A stretch of DNA of 64,000 bases from Sphingobium indicum B90A. GTDB lineage: Bacteria > Pseudomonadota > Alphaproteobacteria > Sphingomonadales > Sphingomonadaceae. Positions 25,871 to 34,933 of this stretch are shown in pieces. Both the position numbers and the translations under genes were made by a program. The notes beneath the pieces are model-generated. The model did not search any database. It was not told the origin of the DNA and worked only from the letters and a program-made list of their open reading frames with translations. Location: positions 434,001 through 498,000 of the forward strand of contig NZ_CP013070.1 in the NCBI RefSeq assembly GCF_000264945.2, read 5' to 3'. Every line of letters starts with the position of its first letter. Within the stretch, counting starts at the first letter, position 1.

Positions 25871-28800
25871 ATGCAGCTTTCGGACCTGTCCGTTCGCCGT
25901 CCGGTCTTCGCGGCGGTCGTCGCGGTGCTGCTCTGCATCGTCGGGGTGGTCGGCTATCTCAGCCTGTCCATCCGCGAATATCCCGACACCGATCCGCCCA
26001 TCGTCTCGGTCGAGACCAGCTATACCGGCGCGGCGGCCTCGGTCGTCGAAACCCGCATCACCCAGATCATCGAGGATGGCGTCGCGGGCGTCCAGGGCAT
26101 CCAGAACATCAATTCGACCTCGCGGGACGGCGTTTCCTCAGTCAATATCGAATTCGACCCGTCGCGGGACATCGATTCCGCCGCCAACGACGTGCGCGAC
26201 CGCGTCAGCGGCATCGTGGAGGATTTGCCGGAGGACGCGCTGGCCCCCGAAATCCGGAAGGTCGATGCCGATGCGCGGGCGATCCTGTTCATCGTCTTCA
26301 CCAGGGACGGCTGGACCCCCACCCAGATCGCCGATTATCTGGACCGCAACGTGCTGGACCGCTTTTCGGCCATTGACGGCGTCGCCCGCGTCACCGGCGG
26401 CGGGGATGAGCGGCCCTCCACCCGCATCTGGCTGAATGCGGAGAAGCTGACCGCCTTCGGCATCACGCCGGGCGACATCGAAAGCGCCCTGCGCGCCCAG
26501 AATGTGGAACTGCCCGCCGGGCGTTTCGAGTCCAAGGACCAGAACCAGACGCTGCGCGTCGAGCGCGCCTTCTCCACGCCCGAACAGTTCGCGCAGCTTG
26601 TCGTCGGGCGCGGCGCGGACGGCTATCAGGTGAAGCTGGGCGATGTGGCGCGGATCGAGCAGGGCGCGGAAAATCCCTACACCTCCTTCCGCTCCAACGC
26701 CGCGACCGGCGTCGGCGTCGGCATCATCCGCCAGTCGGGCGCCAACACTCTGGAAGTCGCGGAAAAGGCGAAGGCGCTGATCGCCGAACTGCGGACCACC
26801 CTGCCGCCGGGCATGAAGGTCACCATCGGATCGGACGAATCGCTGTTCATCAGCCGCGCCATCGACAATGTCTACGACACGCTGGGCGAAGCGGCCCTGC
26901 TGGTGGTGCTGGTCATCTTCCTCTTCCTGGGGTCGATGCGGGCGACGATCATCCCGTCGATCACCGTGCCGATCTGCCTGCTGGCGACCTGCGCCGTCAT
27001 GTGGCTGCTGGGCCTGTCGATCAACCTGCTGACATTGCTGGCCTTCGTGCTGGCAATCGGGCTGGTGGTGGACGACGCCATCGTCGTGCTGGAAAATGTC
27101 TATCACCGTATCGAACAGGGGGAAGACCCGCTGGTCGCCTCCTATCTCGGCACGCGGCAGGTGGGCTTCGCGATCATTTCGACGACGCTGGTGGTCTGCG
27201 CGGTGTTCGTGCCGGTGATGTTCCTGGCCGGGCAGACCGGCCTGCTGTTCCGCGAACTCGCCATCGCGATGATCGCCGCCATCGCCTTTTCCGGCTTCAT
27301 TTCGCTGAGCCTCGCGCCGATGCTCTGTTCGAAGCTGCTGCGCCATTCCGAACGGTCGCGCCTGTCGCGCTGGGTGGACGACCGGTTCCAGCGGCTGGAG
27401 GCGGCCTATGGACGCCTGCTCGACCGCGTGCTCAGGCGGCCGCTCATGGCCGTCGTCCCCGTGCTGCTGTTCCTTGGAATCGCCGGCGCGCTGTTCACCA
27501 TGCTGCCGACCGAACTCGCCCCGGCGGAGGATACCGGCGTGGTCGACGGCCAGGTGACGGCCCCCGAAGGCACCGGCTTCGACCGCATGAAAATCTATAT
27601 GGAGAAGATCGAAACCGATCTTCAGCCGTTGCGCGACAAGGGCATTCTCCAGGTGCTGAACATGCGCGCCCCAGCCGGTTTCGGGGCCAGCGACGATTTC
27701 AACGGCGGCAACATCATCGCCTTCCTGCGGCCGTGGGAGGACCGGACCGTCACGACGGCGCAGGTGGCCGACACGATCAACAAGATCATCGCCAGCCAGC
27801 CCGGCGTGCGCGGCAATGTCGCGCCGCGTTCGGGGCTTGGGCGGGGACGCGGCCTGCCGGTCAATCTGGTGCTGGCCGGGTCGACCTATGAGGGGCTGGT
27901 GGCCGCGCGGGACCGCATCATGGCCGCCGCCGCGACCAATCCGGGCTTCATCAACCTCGATTCCGATTATAAGGAAACCAAGCCGCAGATGCGGATCGAG
28001 GTGGACCAGCAGCGGGCGGGCGACCTGGGCGTATCGGCCAACGACATCAGCCAGGCCTTGCAGACGCTGCTCGGTTCCCGCCGCGTCACCACCTATGTCG
28101 ACCGGGGCGAGGAATATCGCGTGCTGGTGCAGGCGGAGCGGGAGGGGCGGCAGACCCAGGCCGATCTGGAGCGCATCAACGTGCGCAGCCGCACCGGCAT
28201 GCTGGTGCCCCTGTCCGCCGTCGTCACCCTTCGCGAAGTCGCGGGGCCGCGCCAGCTCAACCGTTTCAACAAGCTGCGCGCCATCACCCTGACCGCCGCC
28301 CTGGCGCCGGGCTATTCGCTGGGCGAGGCGCTGAACTTCCTGGAGGATCAGGCCCGCCAGTCGCCCGAAGTGCTGGCGCTGGGCTATCGGGGCGAGAGCC
28401 AGTCGCTGCGCGAGACCGGCGGGTCGATCTGGCTGGTCTTCGGCCTCACCATATTGATCGTCTACCTGCTGCTGGCCGCCCAGTTCGAAAGCTTCGTCCA
28501 CCCCGGCGTCATCATCGCCACCGTCCCCCTGGCGGTCGCGGGCGGCGTGCTGGGCCTGGCGCTGACGGGCGGGTCGGTCAATCTCTACAGCCAGATCGGC
28601 ATCGTCATGCTGGTGGGGCTGGCGGCGAAGAACGGCATCCTGATCGTCGAATTCGCCAACCAGCTCCGCGACGAGGGGCTGGAGATCGGCGCGGCCATCC
28701 GTCAGGCGGCCGCCCGCCGCCTGCGTCCGATCCTGATGACCTCCATCGCCACGGTCATCGGCGCCCTGCCGCTGGTCATACGCGGCGGCGCGGGCGCGGC

Positions 28801-28975
28801 GGCGCGCCATTCCATCGGCGTGGTGGTGGTGTCCGGCGTCAGCCTGGCGACGCTGATCACGCTGTTCCTGATCCCGATCCTCTATTCGCGGGTTGCGGGA
28901 CGAACCGTTTCACCGCAAACCGTCAGTCGGCGGCTGGACTCGGCCTTGAAGGATTCGCCCGAAGCCGCCGAGTAA
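25871..28975 (+). CDS. RND multidrug efflux permease
   Basis: 1034 aa, the normal length for the HAE-1 group. The N-terminus MQLSDLSVRRPVFAAVVAVL is classical; the proton-relay acids lie in LAIGLVVDDAIVVLENVYHR; two large periplasmic loops and 12 membrane helices are present (second repeat with GIVMLVGLAAKNGILIVEFA). It uses the proton gradient to export drugs or solvents. Adjacent to its adaptor gene. Substrate range unknown. Confidence 0.95.
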   Translation: MQLSDLSVRRPVFAAVVAVLLCIVGVVGYLSLSIREYPDTDPPIVSVETSYTGAAASVVETRITQIIEDGVAGVQGIQNINSTSRDGVSSVNIEFDPSRDIDSAANDVRDRVSGIVEDLPEDALAPEIRKVDADARAILFIVFTRDGWTPTQIADYLDRNVLDRFSAIDGVARVTGGGDERPSTRIWLNAEKLTAFGITPGDIESALRAQNVELPAGRFESKDQNQTLRVERAFSTPEQFAQLVVGRGADGYQVKLGDVARIEQGAENPYTSFRSNAATGVGVGIIRQSGANTLEVAEKAKALIAELRTTLPPGMKVTIGSDESLFISRAIDNVYDTLGEAALLVVLVIFLFLGSMRATIIPSITVPICLLATCAVMWLLGLSINLLTLLAFVLAIGLVVDDAIVVLENVYHRIEQGEDPLVASYLGTRQVGFAIISTTLVVCAVFVPVMFLAGQTGLLFRELAIAMIAAIAFSGFISLSLAPMLCSKLLRHSERSRLSRWVDDRFQRLEAAYGRLLDRVLRRPLMAVVPVLLFLGIAGALFTMLPTELAPAEDTGVVDGQVTAPEGTGFDRMKIYMEKIETDLQPLRDKGILQVLNMRAPAGFGASDDFNGGNIIAFLRPWEDRTVTTAQVADTINKIIASQPGVRGNVAPRSGLGRGRGLPVNLVLAGSTYEGLVAARDRIMAAAATNPGFINLDSDYKETKPQMRIEVDQQRAGDLGVSANDISQALQTLLGSRRVTTYVDRGEEYRVLVQAEREGRQTQADLERINVRSRTGMLVPLSAVVTLREVAGPRQLNRFNKLRAITLTAALAPGYSLGEALNFLEDQARQSPEVLALGYRGESQSLRETGGSIWLVFGLTILIVYLLLAAQFESFVHPGVIIATVPLAVAGGVLGLALTGGSVNLYSQIGIVMLVGLAAKNGILIVEFANQLRDEGLEIGAAIRQAAARRLRPILMTSIATVIGALPLVIRGGAGAAARHSIGVVVVSGVSLATLITLFLIPILYSRVAGRTVSPQTVSRRLDSALKDSPEAAE

Positions 28976-28995
28976 AAGGTGGAGCTTCGTTGCCG

Positions 28996-29544
28996 ATGAA
29001 CGAGATTGCGTCTCCGGGTCAATTACGTCTTGCCTATGCGCGCTGGGCGCTGGTTACTGTGCCCGCGATTGTTTTCCTTGGCTTTCTTTCGGGCAAGCTC
29101 GCCAATAGTGGCTATGGCAATCGCTGGTTCGCCGCGCTCGCCAAGCCGGAACTGATCCCGCCCGGCTGGGTCTTCGGCGCCGCCTGGACCGTGCTTTATG
29201 TACTGATGGCGCTGGCCTTCGCCATCGTGCTCCACGCCCGCGGCGCCAGGGGCAGGGGCGCGGCGATCATCGCCTTCGTCGCGCAGCTCATCCTCAATCT
29301 CCTCTGGTCGCCGCTTTTCTTCCGGGCGCATCAGGTGGATCAGGCCCTGGCGCTGATCGTCGTCCTGTTCGTGCTGGTCGCCGTCACGACCGCGCTGTTC
29401 TGGCGCGTCCGCCGGGTCGCGGGACTTCTGCTGCTGCCCTATCTGTGCTGGCTGGCCTTCGCCTCCTACCTCAACTATGAGATCGGCCGCCTCAATCCGG
29501 ACGCGGAAAGCCTTGGCAAACCCGCTCTCCAGACCCAGATATGA
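28996..29544 (+). CDS. TspO/MBR-family membrane protein
   Basis: 182 aa with five predicted helices and the family's Trp-rich motifs: KPELIPPGWVFGAAWTVLYV, LNLLWSPLFF and CWLAFASYLNYEI. TspO binds tetrapyrroles and regulates photosynthesis or stress genes in alphaproteobacteria. The ATG at 28996 is used; a TTG at 28990 is better spaced from GGTGGAG and is an alternative. It has an N-terminal extension of about 20 residues before the first helix. Shares no operon with the pump besides proximity. Confidence 0.9.
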   Translation: MNEIASPGQLRLAYARWALVTVPAIVFLGFLSGKLANSGYGNRWFAALAKPELIPPGWVFGAAWTVLYVLMALAFAIVLHARGARGRGAAIIAFVAQLILNLLWSPLFFRAHQVDQALALIVVLFVLVAVTTALFWRVRRVAGLLLLPYLCWLAFASYLNYEIGRLNPDAESLGKPALQTQI

Positions 29545-29590
29545 TTTTTGGCGCCGCCCGTCGCGACGCCGCACGGAAGGACATAGCATC

Positions 29591-29881
29591 ATGCAGAGCG
29601 AAAACCGCTTTTTCGACGACCTTGCCAAGCTGGTGAACGGCGCGGCCGGAACCGTCGCGGGCATGAGCCGCGAATTCGAAACCAACGCCCGCGAAAAGGC
29701 CAAGCAATGGATCGGCGGCATGGACTTCGTCAGCCGCGACGAATTCGACGCGGTGAAGGCGCTGGCCGCCGCCGCCCGCGAGGAGGTGGAATTGCTGAAG
29801 GCCCGCCTCGACGCGCTGGAGGGCAAGGCGTCCGAACCCGTCAAGCAGACCGTCCGCGCCAAGCCCAGGGACGGCGAATAA
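29591..29881 (+). CDS. UbiK-family accessory factor
   Basis: 96 aa. N-terminal FFDDLAKLVNGAAGTVAGM and DFVSRDEFDAVKALAAAARE, then a C-terminal coiled coil (VELLKARLDALEG), the layout of UbiK/YqiC (BMFP domain). UbiK assists the ubiquinone biosynthesis complex with UbiJ in gammaproteobacteria; a similar role is likely but not shown here. Start at 29591 avoids an upstream frame that overlaps tspO. No partner ubi gene lies nearby. Confidence 0.85.
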   Translation: MQSENRFFDDLAKLVNGAAGTVAGMSREFETNAREKAKQWIGGMDFVSRDEFDAVKALAAAAREEVELLKARLDALEGKASEPVKQTVRAKPRDGE

Positions 29882-29975
29882 CCGCCGTTTCCAGGCGAAA
29901 GCGGGGTTGTCCACGCATTTTCCATGCCGCCCCGGTTTCCACCGGCGCACAAAAATGCTTTAAGGCGCGCAGATT

Positions 29976-30479
29976 ATGGACAGCGACGAATATGAAAATG
30001 GCGGCCAGGAGGCTGCGCCGATCGACATGCTGGCCGCCTATTTCGAGGCGCATGGCTGGAGCTACGATCAGGTCGGCGAGGATGAGATCGTCGCCAGCAC
30101 CCAGGGTTCCTGGGCGCAATATGAGCTTCGCGGCATCTGGCGGGACGAAGACCAGGTGCTGCAAATGCTCGCCTTGCCCGACATCAGGGTGAATGAGGAC
30201 AAGCGCGGCGCCATCTACGAAACGCTGGGCCTGATCAACGAACAGCTTTGGCTCGGCCATTTCGAACTCTGGTCGTCCAGCGGCATCGTGCTGTTCCGCC
30301 ACGGCGCGCTGCTGGGCGCGGGCGGCACGCTGACGCTCGACCAGGCGCAGATATTGGTCGAAACCGCCATAGACGAATGCGAGCGTTTCTACCCGGTGTT
30401 CCAGTTCGTCCTCTGGGGCGGCAAGACCCCGGCCGAGGCGATTTCCGCCAGCCTCATCGAAACGCGCGGCGAAGCCTGA
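29976..30479 (+). CDS. YbjN-domain protein
   Basis: 167 aa soluble protein of the YbjN family (type III secretion chaperone-like fold). AAYFEAHGWSYDQVGEDEIV opens the domain; FPVFQFVLWGGKTP-like sequence (YPVFQFVLWGGKTPAEA) closes it. Biochemical role unknown. It precedes proC by 11 bases and its upstream neighbour is the UbiK gene. Conserved pairing of YbjN with proC is common in alphaproteobacteria by my recollection. Confidence 0.85.
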   Translation: MDSDEYENGGQEAAPIDMLAAYFEAHGWSYDQVGEDEIVASTQGSWAQYELRGIWRDEDQVLQMLALPDIRVNEDKRGAIYETLGLINEQLWLGHFELWSSSGIVLFRHGALLGAGGTLTLDQAQILVETAIDECERFYPVFQFVLWGGKTPAEAISASLIETRGEA

Positions 30480-30490
30480 GACCCCTTCCC

Positions 30491-31303
30491 ATGACCGACA
30501 TCTGGCCCGACCATCTCTTCCTTGTCGGCTGCGGCAACATGGCGGGGCAGATGTTGCGGCGCTGGCTCGCCTGCGGCCTCGATCCGGCGCGGGCGACCGT
30601 GCTGCGTCCCAGCGGCAGGGCGGTGGCGCAGGGGGTGGCGGTCGTCACCGACTATCCCGCCTCGCTGCCCGCCGGCACCACCGTCGTGCTGGGCATGAAG
30701 CCCTATCAGCTTGGCGAAGTCGCGGCCCTGCTTGCGCCGCTTTGCCGTGCCGACGTGCGGATCGTCTCGATCCTTGCAGGAACGCGGCTGGCCGATCTGC
30801 GCACCGCCTTTCCCGCGGCGGCGGAAATCGTCCGCGCCATGCCCAACCTGCCGGTGGGCATAGGGGAGGGGGTCATCGCGCTCCATGCGGAAGCCGCCCT
30901 CCCGGTGGCGTCGCGAACGGCGGTGGAGGCTTTCATCGCTCCGCTCGGCCTTGCCGAATGGATTGCGGATGAAGGGCGGTTCAACGAAGTCACCGCGCTG
31001 TCCGGCTGCGGCCCCGCCTTTCTGTTCCGCTTCGTCGATGCCCTTGCGCGGGCGGGCGAAGCGATTGGCCTGCCCGCCGATCAGGCCGCGCGCATGGCGC
31101 TCGCCACCGTGCGCGGATCGGCCAGCATGGCCGCGATGGCGAGCGAAAGCCCGGCCGCGCTGGCGGACCGCGTGGCCAGCCCCGGCGGCATGACGCGGCA
31201 GGGCCTGAACGTGCTCGACGCCGACGACCGGCTGCTGAAGCTGCTGACCGACACGCTGGTCGCCGCCCGCGACCGGGGCGAGGCCATGGCCAGGGGCGAA
31301 TAG
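30491..31303 (+). CDS. proC: pyrroline-5-carboxylate reductase
   Basis: 270 aa. The Rossmann motif LVGCGNMAGQM is at the N-terminus; IVRAMPNLPVGIGEGVIAL and SGCGPAFLFRFVDALA are family signatures, and the C-terminal SPGGMTRQGLNVL matches the substrate-binding motif (usually SPGGTT). Catalyses the last step of proline synthesis with NAD(P)H. The start at 30491 is used rather than an upstream frame that overlaps the YbjN gene. Confidence 0.95.
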   Translation: MTDIWPDHLFLVGCGNMAGQMLRRWLACGLDPARATVLRPSGRAVAQGVAVVTDYPASLPAGTTVVLGMKPYQLGEVAALLAPLCRADVRIVSILAGTRLADLRTAFPAAAEIVRAMPNLPVGIGEGVIALHAEAALPVASRTAVEAFIAPLGLAEWIADEGRFNEVTALSGCGPAFLFRFVDALARAGEAIGLPADQAARMALATVRGSASMAAMASESPAALADRVASPGGMTRQGLNVLDADDRLLKLLTDTLVAARDRGEAMARGE

Positions 31304-31370
31304 GGCCGGGCGGTTCACCTCCTCATGGAAATGCTTTAGAGGGGGCAACCGTCCCCTTTGGAGTCCTGCG

Positions 31371-31874
31371 ATGCCGTCCCCCGAAACGCCGATTCTTGTC
31401 CTCACCACCGGGGGGACCATCGACAAGATATATTTCGATGCGCTGTCGGACTATCAGGTGGGCGAAACCGTGGTGGCGAAGCTGCTCGACATCGGCCGGG
31501 TCAAGCGGCCCTTCCGCATCGAGGAGGTGGTGCGCAAGGACAGCCTGGAACTGGACGATGCGGACCGCGCCCTGATCCGCGACCGGGTCGCCGCCGCGCC
31601 GGAAAGCCGCATCATCATCACCCATGGCACCGACACGATGACGGAGACGGCGAAGTCGCTTTCCGCCATTGCCGGCAAGACGGTGGTGCTGGTGGGCGCT
31701 CTCGCCCCGGCGCGTTTCGGGGAAAGCGACGCCAGCTTCAACCTGGGCATGGCCTTCGCGACGGCGCAGCTTGCCGCGCCGGGGGTTTACATCACGATGA
31801 GCGGGTCGGTCTTTCGGGCCGACAAGGTGATGAAGGACCGGGAAAAGGGCGCCTTCGTTCCGATCGGCGAGTGA
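31371..31874 (+). CDS. single-domain asparaginase-like protein
   Basis: 167 aa, only the N-terminal half of type I/II asparaginases (about 330). The first catalytic Thr is in LTTGGTIDKIYFD and the second set in THGTDTMTETAKSL, so both active-site threonine motifs are present. The C-terminal domain that completes the binding pocket is missing. Such short proteins are widespread in Proteobacteria; activity is unproven. The stop is followed by a REP element, so it is not truncated by an adjacent rearrangement. Confidence 0.85.
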   Translation: MPSPETPILVLTTGGTIDKIYFDALSDYQVGETVVAKLLDIGRVKRPFRIEEVVRKDSLELDDADRALIRDRVAAAPESRIIITHGTDTMTETAKSLSAIAGKTVVLVGALAPARFGESDASFNLGMAFATAQLAAPGVYITMSGSVFRADKVMKDREKGAFVPIGE

Positions 31875-31918
31875 GTTCGCGCTGGGGGTGGTTTTTGGCC
31901 AGTTGCGGTCATCAGTTT

Positions 31919-32009
31919 CGTCACCCCGGACTTGATCCGGGGTCCCGCTTTCTTTCTGAGAGTGCGCTTGGAAAAGGTAGCGGGACCCCGGATCAAGTCC
32001 GGGGTGACG
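31919..32009. repeat. REP-like palindromic element, copy 1
   Basis: Perfect 31-base inverted arms (31919-31949 and 31979-32009; starts CGTCACCCCGGACTTGATCC) around a 29-base loop. The arms are identical to those at 40280-40371. It lies between convergent genes (asparaginase-like + and lipoprotein -). Confidence 0.9.
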
Positions 32010-32058
32010 AATAGGGGAATGTCCGCCCCCACCCATGATCACTTCATCACCGGCCGCC

Positions 32059-32685
32059 TCAACGCGTGCCGGCATTCCCCGCAGCCGCCGGAACGGCGGC
32101 GCCGTCGGGCGTCTGCGCCTTGGACGCGAAGATGCGCAGGCTGTCGAGCGTCTTTTCCGCCATCGCCTGATATTGCTCGCTCAGCATTTCGGGATAGACG
32201 AAGCTGGCCGTGACGATGGCGCCGTCCGGCTGCTTCATAAGCCGCAGGGCGACGTTGTTCCCCTCGCCGTCATTGGCCGTGCCGCGATATTCATTGTCGC
32301 CGATATAATCACCGCTTACCCCTTCGGAGCCTTCGCTCACCGTCTCGACGATCTGTTGCAGCGTCTGGTCGCCCTCCTTCTTCTGCCAGAAGATGCGGAC
32401 GTCCGCGCCCGCGCCGGGGTCCTGATAGACCACGCCGTCGGCATTGCTGGACGCCGCGTCCTTCTGCCAGCCTTCGGGGAAGGTGATGGAAAAGCCGCGT
32501 TCCACATTCACATAGTTGCGCGATTCGGGGGTGTCGGCCTTCGCTTCGGCCATTGCCCTGGCCGCGGCGGCGTTGGCGGCGGCGGCGAGTTCGTCCTGGC
32601 TCGGGAGATCCTCTACAGGTTCGGCCCGGCCGCAGGCGACCAGCAGGAGGAGGGGCATGGCGGCGGCGAGGGTGGCGCTTTTCAT
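32059..32685 (-). CDS. lipoprotein of unknown function
   Basis: 208 aa. The signal peptide ends in a lipobox (LLLLVAC), anchoring the protein. The mature part has an alanine-rich helical linker (DELAAAANAAAARAMAEAKA), then a globular domain GFSITFPEGWQKDAASSNAD, DVRIFWQKKEGDQTLQQIV with a PsbP/DUF1795-like look. Start at 32685 follows a GGGGGAG ribosome site. No enzymatic motif. Convergent with the asparaginase-like gene. Confidence 0.75.
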   Translation of the reverse strand: MKSATLAAAMPLLLLVACGRAEPVEDLPSQDELAAAANAAAARAMAEAKADTPESRNYVNVERGFSITFPEGWQKDAASSNADGVVYQDPGAGADVRIFWQKKEGDQTLQQIVETVSEGSEGVSGDYIGDNEYRGTANDGEGNNVALRLMKQPDGAIVTASFVYPEMLSEQYQAMAEKTLDSLRIFASKAQTPDGAAVPAAAGNAGTR

Positions 32686-32808
32686 CGCTCCCCCAAAGCA
32701 TAGCCGCCGCGACATTTCAACGCCGCAACCGAACGCGGCGCGATGGAGCGACGACGGCGCGGGGCGTCCGGCCCGATCAGGCGGCCCAGAACGGGCAGCC
32801 CGAAAAGA

Positions 32809-34254
32809 TCAGGCGGCGCTGTCGATGCCCAGTTCAGCGAGCTTGCGGTAAAGGGTCGAGCGGCCGATGCCCAGCCGCCGGGCCACTTCGGTCATGCGCC
32901 CGCGATAATGGCCGATGGCCAGGCGAATGACGTCCGCCTCGATCTCCGCCAGTTGACGGACATGGCCGTCGCCTTCGAACAGGGTGATGCCGGCGGCCTC
33001 CCGATGCGGCTGCGGCACGGCATGGAGCCGGCCACGGGACTCGCCATGGCCGCGGCCGCGGATCTGCGCGGCGATCTGCGGGAAGTCGTGGGGGGTCAGC
33101 GCATCGCCCTCGCACAGCACCGCGGCGCGGAACAGGGCGTTCTGAAGCTGGCGCACATTGCCCGGCCAGTCATGCTGCATCAGCAGCGCCAGCGCGTCGT
33201 CGGTAAGGCCAAGGCCGCGCAATCCCGGCTGGGTCGCGATGCGGGCGAGCAGATGGCGGCACAGCGCCGGCACGTCGCCCAGACGTTCGCGCAGCGGCGG
33301 AATGGTGAGCTGCACGACGTTGAGGCGGTAATATAGGTCTTCGCGGAAGCGCCCCGCCTCGATCTCGTCATGCAGCCGCTTGTTGGTGGCGGCGATGACG
33401 CGGACATCGACATGGATCGGGCGGCGCGCGCCGATCGGCTGGACCTCGCCGTCCTGAAGCACGCGCAGCAGCTTCACCTGCGCGTCCAGCGGCATTTCGC
33501 TCACTTCATCGAGGAAGATGGTGCCCATGTCGGCCGCGACGAACTTGCCGACCTGCCGGTCGAAGGCGCCGGTGAAGGCGCCGCGTTCATGGCCGAACAG
33601 GTCGGATTCCACCAGATTGGCCGGGATAGCGCCGCAATTCACGGTGATCATCGCCTGCTTGTGGCGGGGGGATGCGGCGTGGATCGCGCGGGCGATCACA
33701 TCCTTGCCGACGCCGCTCTCGCCCTCGATCAGCACGGGGACGCGGGCGCGGGCGGCCTTGGCCGCGATGGCGAGCGCGGCGCGGAACTGCGGCGCGGCGC
33801 CGACCACATCCTCGAAGGACAGGGCGGCAGGGATCTTCTCGGTCAGCGGGCGCAACTCGCCCTTGCCATGTTCGCCGTTCAGCGTGGCGTTGAGCGCGGC
33901 GAGCAGCCGTTCGGGCGCGATCGGCTTGGCGAGATAGTCGGTGGCGCCGGCCCGCATCGCCTCCACCGCAACGGCGACATTGTTATGCGCCGTCAGGATC
34001 AATATGGGCAGGGCAGGGCGGCGGGCGCGCAGTTCGCGGACCAGGCCGGTCGGCTCGTAGCTCGGGCTCCATTGGTCGAGCAGCACGGCGTCCAGCCGCA
34101 TGCCGTCCTGCGTGCCCAGCATCGCAATCGCGGTGTCGCCGTCATTGGCGAAGATGGTGCGCCATCCCGCGCGGGCGGCGAGAGCCGACACCAGCCTGCG
34201 CTGCGCCGGCTCGTCGTCGATCAACATCAGCATCGGAACGCCGTCGCGCGCCAT
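32809..34254 (-). CDS. sigma-54-dependent response regulator (NtrC family)
   Basis: 481 aa. Receiver (1-125; pocket IDD, phosphosite in AVLLDQWSPSY, Lys in LAKPIAPE), AAA+ domain (145-380) with Walker A GESGVGKD, GAFTGAFD for sigma-54 contact, FLDEVSEM and R-finger REDLYYRLNV, then Fis-type HTH at the C-terminus (RRLGIGRSTLYRKLAELG). The sequence after the phosphosite is unusual (QWSPSYEPTG instead of xMMPGMDG). No adjacent kinase. Target genes unknown; it is divergent from the small cytochrome oxidase subunit at 34407. Confidence 0.93.
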   Translation of the reverse strand: MARDGVPMLMLIDDEPAQRRLVSALAARAGWRTIFANDGDTAIAMLGTQDGMRLDAVLLDQWSPSYEPTGLVRELRARRPALPILILTAHNNVAVAVEAMRAGATDYLAKPIAPERLLAALNATLNGEHGKGELRPLTEKIPAALSFEDVVGAAPQFRAALAIAAKAARARVPVLIEGESGVGKDVIARAIHAASPRHKQAMITVNCGAIPANLVESDLFGHERGAFTGAFDRQVGKFVAADMGTIFLDEVSEMPLDAQVKLLRVLQDGEVQPIGARRPIHVDVRVIAATNKRLHDEIEAGRFREDLYYRLNVVQLTIPPLRERLGDVPALCRHLLARIATQPGLRGLGLTDDALALLMQHDWPGNVRQLQNALFRAAVLCEGDALTPHDFPQIAAQIRGRGHGESRGRLHAVPQPHREAAGITLFEGDGHVRQLAEIEADVIRLAIGHYRGRMTEVARRLGIGRSTLYRKLAELGIDSAA

Positions 34255-34406
34255 CCTTACCCCTCATATGCGAACTGGCGCCGAAAGTAGGGAAGAGGTG
34301 TAAAGACCGGCTTAACCGGAAAAATTTTCTTGTTCGCTGACGGCTTGAGGGGGAGCGGCCTTGGCGATAAGAGGATGCCCGCGAAACGGACAGAGAGGGA
34401 CGGTGC

Positions 34407-34532
34407 ATGGCTTCGGACGGGAATATGAACAGCGCAACCCAGACCTATGAAGGGTTCGTGGCCCTCATCAAATGGGGAACCATCGCCAGCGTCGTCGTCG
34501 CCGCCCTGGTCGTGCTGCTGATCGCCAGCTAA
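34407..34532 (+). CDS. aa3-type cytochrome c oxidase subunit IV (41 aa)
   Basis: Reads MASDGNMNSATQTYEGFVAL, then IKWGTIASVVVAALVVLLIA. One membrane helix at the C-terminus and the FVALIKWGTI pattern match the small alphaproteobacterial aa3 oxidase subunit IV. Too short for routine gene finding. It lies upstream of the transhydrogenase-like pair at 34664, as in sphingomonads where this small gene commonly precedes pnt genes (recollection). Oxidase subunits I-III are not in the window. Confidence 0.85.
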   Translation: MASDGNMNSATQTYEGFVALIKWGTIASVVVAALVVLLIAS

Positions 34533-34663
34533 GGCGCGCCTGGTCGCCGGGGTGGGCGAGACGGCCTGTCCCCGGAGGATGAAGGAGCGGTCGGTTTCCC
34601 GACGATCTCCTTCGGCCCGGCGGGGCTGGACGGTCGTCGACGTCCCGCAATGAGGGGGAGCAG

Positions 34664-34933
34664 ATGATGGCGTTCCTTCTCCCCTTCTTCCTGGCGGCCT
34701 GCATCGTCGGGGCGCTCGTCGCATGGCGGACGCGGCCGGATGAGGGCTGGGCGCTCGTTTCCGTCCTCCAGATGCTGTCATCCGCCATTCTGCTCGGCGC
34801 GCTGATCGTCTCGGCGGAAGCGGGCAGCAGCCTGGCTCGGATATTCGGCCTGCTGGCGATAGTGGCGGGCAGCGCCGGGCTTTGCGGCGGCTTCGTGGCG
34901 GCGCGGCGGATCGACATGCCGCCCCGGCCATGA
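34664..34933 (+). CDS. transhydrogenase PntA C-terminal membrane-domain homologue (no dI)
   Basis: 89 aa, about three membrane helices. Without gaps it aligns with the membrane part of E. coli PntA: FLAACIVGALVAWRT against FVLACVVGYYVVWNV, SVLQMLSSAILLGALI against SVTNAISGIIVVGALL, and CGGFVAARR against FGGFTVTQR. The conserved TPLMSVTNAISG block is only partly kept. The NAD-binding domain I that normally precedes it is absent; only 130 bases separate it from the upstream oxidase gene. Stop overlaps the next gene (ATGA). Homology read by eye. Confidence 0.7.
   Translation: MMAFLLPFFLAACIVGALVAWRTRPDEGWALVSVLQMLSSAILLGALIVSAEAGSSLARIFGLLAIVAGSAGLCGGFVAARRIDMPPRP

Noticed and set aside
26138..28810. 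890-codon minus-strand frame
   Set aside because: Antisense of the RND permease, rich in Gln/His/Arg as expected from shadow frames.
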